Shown here: in pieces, positions 32,081 to 42,400 of the stretch
Layout: each line of letters begins with the position of its first letter
How positions within the stretch are numbered: position 1 is the first letter of the stretch
From: Colletotrichum lupini
Lineage: Eukaryota > Ascomycota > Sordariomycetes > Glomerellales > Glomerellaceae
Direction: 5' to 3'
DNA: 64,000 bases
Assembly: GCF_023278565.1 (NCBI RefSeq)
Contig: NC_064680.1
Location: forward strand, 1,984,001-2,048,000
The notes under the pieces: generated by a model
Told to the model about the DNA's origin: nothing
The model's database searches: none
Seen by the model: the letters and a program-made list of their open reading frames with translations, nothing else
Program-made: the position numbers and the translations under genes

Positions 32081-33526
32081 TTAGTCTGCGTCCCTCCTAG
32101 ACTTCTCGTTGACGCCCCTGAATACCCGCTTTCCGACTTCGTAACTGCTGATCATGATGGCGCACGCCGGAGCCACCTTGAGCGTTCTGGGTATCCATCC
32201 TTTCCACAGACCGCCGATGCCCTCCGTCGTGAAGATATGCCAGAGCAAACGCACCATGGAGCCCTGTTCAGCCGCAGCGGCTTTGGCCGCGTTGGCTTCG
32301 CCCGCTTGACGGGGCGCTTCGCGATACACTTGCGTCCTTGTCTTGCCCACGTCGAACGGCATGGTGACTATCGATGCGAACCCGCCCGAGACGGCACCAG
32401 CAATGAAGCTGTCCGTCATGGTTTCCGTGTGGTTTTCGTGGCTCTGAGACCTGCGCCGCGACTGAGTTCGTGATCCTCTAGTATCCAAAGTCCGGCCGCG
32501 GCGGGTCTCTCGGAAATCTGTCAATCTACCCCGGATCGTCTCGTATCCCCACCAGTACAGACCTGAGAAGGGCACATCTCTCCACAGTGTCAAGGTCAGG
32601 CCCCTCCATAGCGAAGTATATCCGCTGCTGTGGACCATATCCTTGATGTCGCGGAACGTGTTTGCGAGATGGCCGGTCGTAGAGTTGCCTGTCGAGGCTT
32701 GCATTCTTGTACGGAAGAGCTCGATCGGGCTGACGGCAGCTGCGGCCAGAACGCGAGCTGCGGAACCGGCAACCAACGGGGCGGTATCGTCGTTGAGCCT
32801 TTGCGCGATTGGGCTCTTTCTATTGTATCTCATCCAGTCGTAGCCAGTAAAGTAGATAATGTTACCCGGGATCGTCATTAGCAATGTGGGAGACAAACCC
32901 CTCCATAGGCTGGTGAATCCTTCATTTCGCGCAATCTTCTTCAGACCGTCCATGGTAGAGCTGATTGTCTTGCGCTCAACCTCCTCGACAGAGCATGCAG
33001 CAGCAGCGGAAGCTCCCGCGCCTTCTGCCGCTCTCGGCATCGCGAGACATAGTTCGGAGTTGTTGTTCATGAAGAATACCTCACGGCAGCATGCTGTGAC
33101 TCCGAGGTTCGATGTGTTGAAAGTCTTGAGGGTGTCGGTGGTCATAGCCAGCCGTGAAAAGTCTACCGTCGGCGGGGTGACATTTTGCGACTGCCATCGG
33201 ATTCGGACAACGTCGAGGGGCGTCACTGCAGATGCGTGTCAGCGTATGGAAGCTCAAATCCAGTTTCGCGCTTTAGCTAGCTTACCGAGAAGCGATGTCA
33301 AAAGACTACCCGACATGGCCGAGATCATCTTTTGCGGCGCTGTAATATCATCGTCGCTTCCTCCGCTGCCGTTGGTCGGGGGCTGAGCTATTCGCGCCAT
33401 TGGGAAAGAGTCATCGGGATCAAATCTGTCGTGGTCCTGGCCTCGGGTGGCCTGGTGGATGGTAGTCATTGCGGACCAGCTTGCATCGTCGGGGAAGTCG
33501 GAGCTTGGGAGAGATGCTGCGGTCAT
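32081..33526 (-). CDS. MTM1: Mitochondrial carrier, Mtm1 / SLC25A39-40 type
   Basis: Two exons, complement(join(32081..33225, 33286..33526)), 461 residues starting MTAASLPSSD. An ATG at 33625 would add 33 residues, but the chosen start fits the family better. The three carrier-repeat signatures are visible: PLDVVRIRW (83-91), PIELFRTRMQ (about 247) and PFDVGKTRTQ (about 370), with the helix-ending motifs LWRGLSPTLL, LWRGLTLTLWRDVPF and LWKGWIPRTLK. The first matrix loop is long and contains four cysteines (126, 127, 140, 158), as in the Mtm1/SLC25A39 branch. Yeast Mtm1 affects manganese loading of Sod2, and SLC25A39 is linked to mitochondrial glutathione import. Location is the inner mitochondrial membrane by family. 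Its start faces that of the F-box gene across 663 bp. Confidence 0.88.
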
Positions 33527-34189
33527 CCGTTCGGCAGAAATGTGGTGCAGTAAGAGGTTGGCCAAAGTGGAAAATGACGGGCGGTTTGACGGATGAGGGG
33601 GTGAGGAAAAGGTACAAGCTTTCACGATGTGGGAAGAAGAGGCAGGGTGAGAATTAATTAGCCTTACCCCGTTCGCTAGACCGGGAGAGTCGCCTCGTCA
33701 TGACTGCGAAATCGGGTGCGCGCTCCGACTCTGGTCCCTTCCATTTCTTCCCCCAAAAATTTGCCGGAGATAATGAAATGGGTGGCGCCGGGGCACCTTG
33801 CTGGCCGAGCCGAGTCCAAACCGTTTAAGGTGATGTCGCGGACCGACCCTCTGACCCAATTGGTTGGAACCCTGGTGGATACATCGGTGCGCCACAAAAT
33901 GTCACCGATAAGCACCAGGCACGGTGGACCTCATGTGGCACCTCACACGCCGTCTGACTCCAGTTCGGCGTGCTTTCCGTGCCTGCTTACAGCATCATTG
34001 TCGATGATGAGTGGTCGACTTTAACTACATCTCATGTCGCAGCTTCGGTTTTTGAAGATATACAGAATTTCAAACCCGCCAAACAACGCCATCACCCAGC
34101 TCGACTTTTAAAGAAATAATCAATGTCACTGTCATAGCACTTCCCCAGCTTCATCGGCTCATAACTTTTGAGCATCATAGCTATCAGTC
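33527..34189. promoter_or_regulatory. Shared divergent promoter of MTM1 and the F-box gene
   Basis: 663 bp between divergent starts. No TATA box or clear operator is recognised. The stretch is expected to drive both genes; this rests on geometry only. Confidence 0.45.
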
Positions 34190-35796
34190 ATGGCAGACCA
34201 ACCTCCACAGCTCGATTCTGAGCTGGAGTCTTTCCGGCAACAATGGCAGACTGAGCTGAAGCACAAAAAGGTAGACCCAGAAGCCCGGGCGCCTCACTCG
34301 AAAAAGGAGTCATCCTCGTCATCCAAGCATTCGGTACCTGCAGAGATTCCCAAAAGCATAGTTGCCAAGAGGTCTCAAATAGAAGAGGATGAGGAATACG
34401 CACAATCTCTCGTTTTCGATGAACCAGCACCGCCCGCGTCCGGTCCGACACTGGATGGTCAGTCTGATCCCAATAAGGCCAGAGAATTGATATCCGCCCT
34501 GGATCACTTTGAAGAAGCTGTCGAAAAGGAGGCAATCGGTAGCTTAGGGGACAGTCTCAAATTGTACCGGAAAGCATTCAGGGTGAGCAGCTAGTGCTTT
34601 GCTAATACATCTCTTCCACCGTCATCATACTGAAGCTTTCACTGCAGATGGATAATAGAGTCGACCTGGCATACCGGAAGAAGCACTTCCCCGCCGGTGC
34701 CGCGAAAGCGCCACAGCCCTCAGCATCAGGTCCCGCGACCGCCGCCACAAGCGCAGCAAACAAGCCCGTAGAGACGCAGACAATGAGCGAGCTGATTGCC
34801 GGCTTCTCAGGTCTCGCCGTAGCAGCAGCGCCCCCGCCGGTAGAAGGCGACCCGGCGCCGCCCTGCCCCATTGCCGCCATGCCTGAAGAGATCCTCGTCC
34901 ACATCTTCAAAGACGTGGCCGTCCTCGACGTCGGCGACTTTGTGCGGCTGTCCCTCGTATGCAAACGCTTCGCCTACGTCGTCGCCACGGAGCAACAGAT
35001 CTGGCGCCGCGTCGCTCTCGGCCCGGAATTCGGCTTCGCGGGCATGCACTACCACTGGCAACGCGGCGTCTCTTGGGAACCGCTGGAGGAAGAGGAAGAC
35101 AACAGCGGCGACCTCGACTACGTGACCATGGAGGAGCTCGCGCGGCGCCGCAGGGAAGAGGGCGAGGCTACAACCCTCACCCTCCTCCCGGAACTCTACG
35201 ACTCGTCCTGGCGGAAAATGTTCCGGCACAGGCCGCGGATCCGCTTCAACGGGTGCTACATCAGCACCGTGAACTACATCCGACCGGGCCAGGCCAACGC
35301 CAACCAAATCACCTGGAACAGCCCCGTCCACATCGTGACCTACTACCGCTACCTCCGCTTCTTCCGCGACGGCACCGCCATCAGCCTGCTCACCACCGAC
35401 GAACCCGGCCACGTCGTGCACTACATGACAAAGGACCTGCTTGAGCTCCATCGGCGCAGTAGCGGCGGCGGCACGGCGCACCTGCCGTCCGTCGTCATGC
35501 AGCACGGCCTTCGCGGGCGGTGGCGGCTATCCTCGGCGCTCGATCACCCGGACAGGCCGCTCGGGGAGGTCGAGGGCGACGTGGCCGTCGAGACGGAGGG
35601 GGTCGGGGCGAAGTACACGTACAGGATGTATCTAGAGATGCGCAACGCCGGCAAGGGCGGCGCGCGCAACACCAAGCTCGTGTGGAAGGGCTTCTACAGC
35701 TACAACAAGCTGACGGACGACCTGGGCGAGTTTGCCTTGAAGAACGATAAGCCCTTCTTCTTTAGTAGAGTAAAGAGCTACGGCGTCGGGGAGTGA
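34190..35796 (+). CDS. F-box protein of the FBXO9/Hrt3/Pof7 type
   Basis: Two exons, join(34190..34582, 34648..35796), 513 residues; the 65-bp intron separates FR from MDNRVDL. The N-terminal part has an acidic, Ser-rich stretch and then a TPR-like segment (ALDHFEEAVEKEAIGSLGDS, LKLYRKAFRMDNRVDLAYRK) typical of this branch. The F-box follows at about residues 205-256 (MPEEILVHIFKDVAVLDVGD, LSLVCKRFAYVVATEQQIWR) and would bind Skp1 in an SCF ubiquitin ligase. The C-terminal domain has the conserved features of the family: SWRKMFRHRPRIRFNGCYIS, NYIRPG, PVHIVTYYRYLRFFRDGTAI, and a closing lipocalin-like part with LVWKGFYSYNKLTDDLGEF. Residues from the first exon are needed for the TPR-like part, which supports the splice. 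Substrates are unknown. Confidence 0.88.
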
Positions 35797-37103
35797 CGAC
35801 TGTATTTTCCCGGGGCTTGAATAGACAAGAGGAATAGAAGCCTGCAGGCTGAATCTTGGTCATCTCCTTACTTTTCTTGTGTTTTCCAAACTCTTTCTAA
35901 AGGGAGACTGCTAGTGAAACATTCACAGATCCGTACTCCTCGCAACATCCTCCCAAGCCCTCAACCCCTCCAAAACACCCACACACTTAGCCCGAATCCT
36001 CTCCCACCCATCGCTCCCCAGTGCGACCCTTAACGGCACCTCCTTACCACCACCACCGTCCCCGTCTCCGCCCCCCGTCCTTCACCATCCCGTCGCCCCG
36101 AACCAGCTCCGCGATCCTCGCTACAGCCTTCTCAGGGTCCCCCATTGTGCGCTGAGGTTGTCATGGCGGGTGGGAGATCTGCTGAACTCTTCCTCTTCTC
36201 CGTTGCTTGTAGAGGTATAAAGCGGGGAAGAGGGTGATGGAAATTGTGGAAAGGTGAAATAGTAATTCAAGAGACATATAAAAAATCAGAGTTAGCATCC
36301 CCTCAAGTCTGACAGGACCTCGCGGTGGCTTCTTATATTATTCGATACAAATTATGAAGCGGATACCGACTGGTCCTGGCTGTACAGAAAACCGGCGTAC
36401 AGAGTTAACGAAAACGAGCAGTCTAGGATCTGCGGATTGACCGGAGCTCTCTACACGGCAAACCGACCTAGAAAGCACTTGGCCAATCGTACAGGAATAT
36501 TAGCCTTACAGTGTAGAGCGTACACAAGGGCGTAGACCGCAGCAAATCGTAGCCATGACATATGTTCACTACATTGCGGGGTGATGCTTTCATTTAGAGT
36601 TGGGTTGAGGTTTGGCCCGCTATTTCGTCTTGGATCCTCGTAGAATCATATATTACTGCCCTCCATCGGGTGTATATGTATAAGATTGGCTTGTAAATAC
36701 ACCAAAAAACCGGTAAGTCGCTACATTAATGACTAAAACGCCTTGACGCCTGGCAGGGCACTAATGCTGATTTTCTTCCTTCGCAAGCTTGCGAGTATCT
36801 GTTCCAAATAACATGAAATACCGAGTAGATGGTTATGTGCTCGCGGAAACCCCGTAAGCCAAAATGTACATCGCGAAGCATGTTCAACGGTTTTTGTTGA
36901 GTGGCATGATTACGGTGATGTAATATCAAGAAACGATCGCCCGAGGGGTATCAATATCGCACTTCTTCTGTCCAATACCGGGCGAAAGTCGCAAAATGGC
37001 GAATTCGAAGAGTAGTCCATACTCGGCATGATTCCCAGTTTTACAGACGACGAGCCACATGTGGGGGTTACGGCCCATGACAACCTGCTATGACACGGCC
37101 GAC
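35797..37103. other. Intergenic region containing a dehydrogenase remnant
   Basis: 1.3 kb between the convergent 3' ends of the F-box and coiled-coil genes. The first part holds the short-chain dehydrogenase tail remnant at 35923-36166. The remainder (36170-37103) is AT-richer with no recognisable coding potential. Confidence 0.6.
35923..36166 (-). pseudogene. Short-chain dehydrogenase/reductase C-terminal remnant with frameshift
   Basis: Read on the minus strand, one frame gives GDPEKAVARIAELVRGDGMV and then runs to a TAA. A second frame, shifted by one base within the G-rich tract (about 36065-36080), gives GKEVPLRVALGSDGWERIRA and ends WEDVARSTDL at the TGA at 35923-35925. The pair matches the order seen at the C-terminus of many fungal SDR enzymes: a GDPxKA helix, a P-LRVALG segment and a terminal STDL-like end. 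The Rossmann fold, the TGxxxGxG motif and the YxxxK site are absent upstream, where an in-frame stop lies just before the fragment. It is therefore a truncated and frameshifted leftover. Confidence 0.55.
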
Positions 37104-39467
37104 TTATTGTTGTCGATAGACGCTGCCTCCTTGGCGATAGACGCTGTCTGCCGTCCGTGGCGGCGCCACCCTTTTGCCGTCTAAGAACTTGGGGCTTCTG
37201 CCGTCGTAATACATATTGGGCGTTTGCTGCTGCCTTCGTGCTTCGTATGCTCGTTGTTCCTCTTCGTCAAGCGAGAATGCCTTCTTCAGCCAGCCAAAAG
37301 CGCTGCGTTTCTTCTTCAGTCGCTTTTCTCCGCTCGCTGTCATCTGCGAGTCGTATGTCATGGTCGTGACGTTGCTCAACATGCTTGCGCCTCCTAGACG
37401 GGATGGTGCGTTCCTCTGATGAGTGGGATAGTACCCAGACTGGTGACCATAAGGAGATCTGGGCTGCGCACCAGCAGTGAGCGGCCTTTGCTGTAGTGGA
37501 GAGTGTGGACTCGCTTGCACCGGGCGGTAATATTGGTGTTCCGACCTCGGAGACGGTAGCACCGGCGGCTGCTGTACAGGTGGAGAGAGCTCGTTCGCTG
37601 CATGATATCGCTGCCGCTGGTCATAGTCAGAACCGTAGGCGGAATCTGGAGCCTGACGCTCCCGAGGAGACTCTCGCGCAGTGTGATGAAGGTCTGATGA
37701 CGGGGGTGGAATTTGGATTGACTCTGGAGGGGTCGTCTTCAAAGAAACTCTCTGGCGAAGCGATGTCTTCTTCGTTGGGAGAGGCGCCTCGCGCTGGGGC
37801 TGGTATTTGCTTGATGATTCGGTCGGGGCGGGTGAAGGCATGCGTTCCTCTGGTGGCTGTGGGGTGTAGGTCCTTGGTTGGAGTATGTATAGCGGTCCGT
37901 CGTCCAGTGTCACCTCCACCTCCTCCTCAGCGCTGACTGGCTCAGTTATTGGGCCGTCGGGAGTCTCCAGAGTGAGCTTGGGCGCGATAGGCTGCGAGCT
38001 CTGGTTGGTGCGAGTAGTATGGCTTGTGCGAGCCGTCTCGTGGGAGTGGTTGGTGTTGTGAGAGTGTGTGGTTTTATGAGATTTAGTGGTCGTTTGTGAA
38101 TGAATTGTGTTGTGAGAGTGAGAGGTGTGGAAAGATTGCATGGTGTTGTTTGAGTGCGATGTTCTATGGGTTTTGACCGATCGCTGATCAGGGGAAGCTA
38201 CTGGCGATGGTATCTGCATTGGGATGTCAAAGTAGGCCAAATTGGAACTTGACCTTCCCCCAGTAGAGACAGAGCCGCTCACACTATTCGCGCGCAGCGT
38301 AGAGCGCCTCGGGTCTCTGGGAGGTGAAACTGGTGGTGAATTTGACGGTGCGTCGTCGACTCGGGCGCCTTGTAGCGGTAAGCTGAACGGCGGAATGCTG
38401 GCCTACAGAGCGGTTAGTTCTGGGTAGACCACAGGGCGATTGGCCCGACTTACCCAAGTTCTTCGACTCACTTCGCCGGCCTTCTTGCTCATTTCAGCCA
38501 CCATCTTCCCCAGCTTAACGACCAAGGTATTCAACTCCTTGCCTTGAGCTTGCAACTCTACAAATGCGTTATACCACCCCTCAGTATTGCCCTTCATTGC
38601 GGCATAGATGTCAACCACGTCTGGACGATCTTGACGCCAACTGCCTGCATTCTGGTGAGCCAGATAAACAGCAAACTCCTTTGTTGCGGCGAGGCCATGC
38701 TGCACATCTTTGTCGTACTGTTCAAGCTGGATGTTGGTGCGAGCTACGATATGCTCAATCTTTTCGTTGCCCTGAACGATCTCGAGGCGGAAATTGCGGT
38801 CCTCTAGCAGTTTCTCAAAGACTTCGAGGTTCTCCATGGGCAAGCGAAGGTAGTCGATCCTCTCCTTCAAATCGTTGGTCGCCTGCTCAAAGTCCTCCAT
38901 GACCACCTCGAGAAACTCGTCCACCTCGTCGATGTGACCCTGCAGGATACTGACGACCTGGGCGGCGCTGTTGGCCATGCCGTGAAGTAGCAAGTAAACG
39001 CCAAATGATATCTGCGCCATGAGCTTCTGGAGCTCGTGCTGCTGCTGGCCGGGGCGAAATCGCCAGAGCATATCGGGTAGATCATCTTCGCGTTCCTGGC
39101 TAATGAGCTCCTCGCGACGAATCTTTGCATCAGCAGTTTTGAGTTTCGGTTTCTGAGTAGGATTGCCATCGGCGACTTCGAGAAATGACTCGGCGAAAGC
39201 GGCCTGCATTGAGGGGATGGGATGGCGAGGGACCTTGGGGCTACCCAGTGTCGGTGACTCGTTATTTGTTCGGCGTGTGCTGCGGTCTGGGATCTGGGGC
39301 ACGGTAGCCGTGGTCGGTGTTCGCTGAGCATCCTCATCGTCACTCTCATAAATGGGAGAAGGCAGGTCGTCTGACGGGGGGAAGAGAACGATTGGCAGGT
39401 CCAAGCTCAAGTCGAGGTTGTTGTTGGCCCCGAAGGACATGCGTGGGAAGCCCGTTGATGTAGCCAT
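37104..39467 (-). CDS. Conserved fungal coiled-coil protein of unknown function
   Basis: Two exons, complement(join(37104..38402, 38454..39467)), 770 residues, with a 51-bp intron that has a CTAAC branch site and a TAG acceptor. The first ~110 residues are disordered and acidic (YESDDEDAQ). Residues ~130-340 form a long, apparently helical region: DMLWRFRPGQQQHELQKLMA, GHIDEVDEFLEVVMEDFEQA, LRLPMENLEVFEKLLEDRNF and LVVKLGKMVAEMSKKAGEVS. The second exon is low complexity: a His/Ser/Thr/Asn-rich array (HSHNTIHS, THSHNTNHSHET), a Pro/Gln-rich stretch, then a basic patch (GEKRLKKKRSAFGWLKKAF) and a closing VYRQGGSVYRQQ. I recognise it as a type of hypothetical protein found in ascomycetes, but no function can be named; a cytoskeletal or cell-cortex scaffold is only a guess. 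The start codon is preceded by a long repeat-rich leader. Confidence 0.8.
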
Positions 39468-42400
39468 GGCGTACAGAAGAAGCTGTGTCTGGCGAGGCTA
39501 TAGACGAGCGGCAGAGACCGTTGGCGTGCGACAACTGCCACAGCCGCTCGACAGTACGGGTCTGGTGGTTCGGTCGGAGTCGTGCGATGCGGAAGGTCGA
39601 ATAGCAGAGTCGGAGATATAACGTACGACGTTGTGCGACACGGGCGCTGTATGGGAGATCACAACTGTCACTGCTGGTCTCACAAGTGTTGGTGGTGGTG
39701 GTGGTGCTTGTTGTACAGGGTGTTGGGTGTGCGAATGGCTGGCTCCGGTTGGATGAGATTGGCAAAGAGTCGAGATGTTGCAACAAGCAGCCGCGTCGAA
39801 GGGGAGAAAAAGGACGTGTTCAGCAGTCGCGAATTGACATGACAGGCAGGACAGCCCCTGGAAGGTGAGAGAGGGGGGTTGAGAAAGAGAGGAGCGAGCA
39901 AGAATAGATCCGGGGTTGTCGCAATGGTGAAAAAGGGCGAGCGGGCGAGCAAGGAGGGATGCCGGAGGCAAGGTAAGGCCAGACAGGGTAAGGTATAGAT
40001 TATAGTGTGAAGTGGGATAATATTAGGATTATGAGTAAAAGGGTTAGGCTCAGGACAATGAGAAGCGAAAAAGAAGAACCGGGAAGGCCAAGCGATGACG
40101 GCGGGATCGGGACCGGGAAGAAGGCTCAAGAGTCAAGGCTCCCGTCGTACGCTCAGTCGTGTATCCGTACAAGAATGGCGAGAGGGGCAGAGGATAGCAT
40201 TCCAGGGCGGAGATGGACGAGGCGAGGGTTGAGTTTGAAGTCTGAAGAGGAGGGACTGGACAGTTGAGGCGGGCCAAAGTGTACGGAGCAAGGTAGGTAG
40301 GTAGTGAGTGGTACAGACAGATAGAGAGAGAGTTGGATCTCAATTCTACCTCGTGGCCTTGGAAAAGAGTGACAAGATGGAGCGACAAGTCGAGAGGAGG
40401 GAAAAGGGCAAAGAAGCTCTGTTGGTAGCAAGGTACGTAAGGCGCCTCTCGCTGGGATGGTAAAGAAAGCCCGGAAATGCAGTTCGCGAGTGAGAGAGCG
40501 TGGTGTGTGGTGTGTGTGTGTGTGTGTGTGTGCGAGAGGGAGTGACTTGCGCGGCGATGGACCATGAGATGGGATGGTGTGGGATGGGATGGGATGAGAT
40601 GGGGGTGCCCTGGGCGCGAACCTGGACCTGGACCCGGACCTGGACAGACGTACATCCATCCACCCACCCTCCACTAAATTGAATTGATTGAACGAAGGTG
40701 GAGGGATGAGTGGCTCGAATGCCGGCGACTACGCTAACGCAAGGAAAGGCAAGACCAAGCAGGTGGGCAAGGTGGGTGGTGGTCGCCCTGCTCCTTTTTT
40801 TCACCACCACTTTACACACAGTAGATACCTCTTACTTCGTACCTGAGGTACATTTGCTGCTACTTTGCGATCCATGGCCATAAGTGAGTGAGTGGTGCAA
40901 GCAAGGTAAGGTACGCGGCGCGCAGCGTGAGGTGCAGATGCAAAATGGTGCCAGTGCCTTTTTGGGTACTGAGGGAAAGGGTTGAGCCCGAGGTCTATCA
41001 TCTTAGGTAAAGCAAGTATCTCCAAGTAAGGTAGCCTCCTGGCTGTACCTCCCTAGTCGAGATTGTATTCCAGATACATGCTCCGTGGGGATGCCTGTGA
41101 GGTATTCATACCATACAGTACGGAGTAAGGTAGGAAAAAATACTTCGGAATCCCGACCGTAAGGCTATGTACCTCGCCCAGAAACAAAATGCAGCTTGGG
41201 GCGAGTGCGAGAGCGTCTGTCTACCGCAGTATGTACATACGTGTTGTTTCTGGCAGGGCTCCAGGATTGAGCGAGAAAAGAAAGCAGATACTGCTGCTGT
41301 TGGTTGAACAGCACTGACACATTGACCTTGACGCCCAGTGACAGTCACTTGACATTGACAAGGACGTGGAATCGGGCAGGCTCAACTGACACCTGCGACC
41401 GCCGCTGCCATGGGACCATTACGGAGTACCTGAACCATGGGGGCAGAGCTCCAAGAGAAGATACTTCGATCCAAGTATGTTCCTTGCCCCAAGGTAAAGT
41501 ACTCTCACATGTATATTCGTATACACTCTCTCCCTTTACCTCTCTCGTTCGAGTCTCGTGTCTACAAGCGGCGGTGTTTCTTCGCCCTTGCAGTTATGAC
41601 ACTCGCCTTTGGTTCTTATGGAATGCCACTTTTGCTTCCTTCTCCTTTGATGAAATCTCTTCCATTACCTACTTACCTTAGGTGCTTAGGCACTCCCCGA
41701 AAAGGTCTTCGAGTACCTAGCTGGAGGCCCTCGTTCGATTCTTCATCGCCTCTTCCGAGATTCATTGTATTACTTAGTCATTCCAGGCAATCAATTGAAT
41801 CGCTCTATTGCTTTGCGCCCCCCCCCCCCCTCCTCTCCGCAGCCATCACATTGCTCCAGGTCATTAAGAGAGAAAAAAGAAGGAAAAAAAGGGACGCCTC
41901 ATGTTGGCCCCAGCAGAAGGAAGAAAGGAAGGACCCAGCACCACCCGCCCGTCCCTCCTTCCTTCCCCTTGTGAGTTGAATCGTTTCCCATGGACCCCTG
42001 CCGCCCTTGCTCTTTTCTGCCTTAGCGCTGCTTCTTTCCTCGAACCCCTGAGCAAAACGGGGAAGAACATGGCGAGCTGCAAAAGGGAAAGGGCCCAGAA
42101 CCACCCGACGCTCCTCCCAAGACAGGGACTCACTTGCAGGGTCCCCTACGGAGTACGAACCCGTGGACTACCTAGTACTCCGTACCTTACCTTCTTACCT
42201 TACTTACTACGTGCCTACCTTACGGAACACACATCAGCCCCAACCTCGCCATGGAAGATTTCACCATCCTCACCACCTCACCATCTCAAATGCACCATGA
42301 TCAGTACAAAGTACTCACCATGACCTCGCCCTGGATCCAGGCCCAGAATCAGCACCACTTTCTCCTCCAGAGCTCGCTGCTTGAATTCAAAATCGTCTTT

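Noticed and set aside
41818..41830. Run of 13 C residues
   Set aside because: A homopolymer that may be length-uncertain from sequencing; no biological claim is made.
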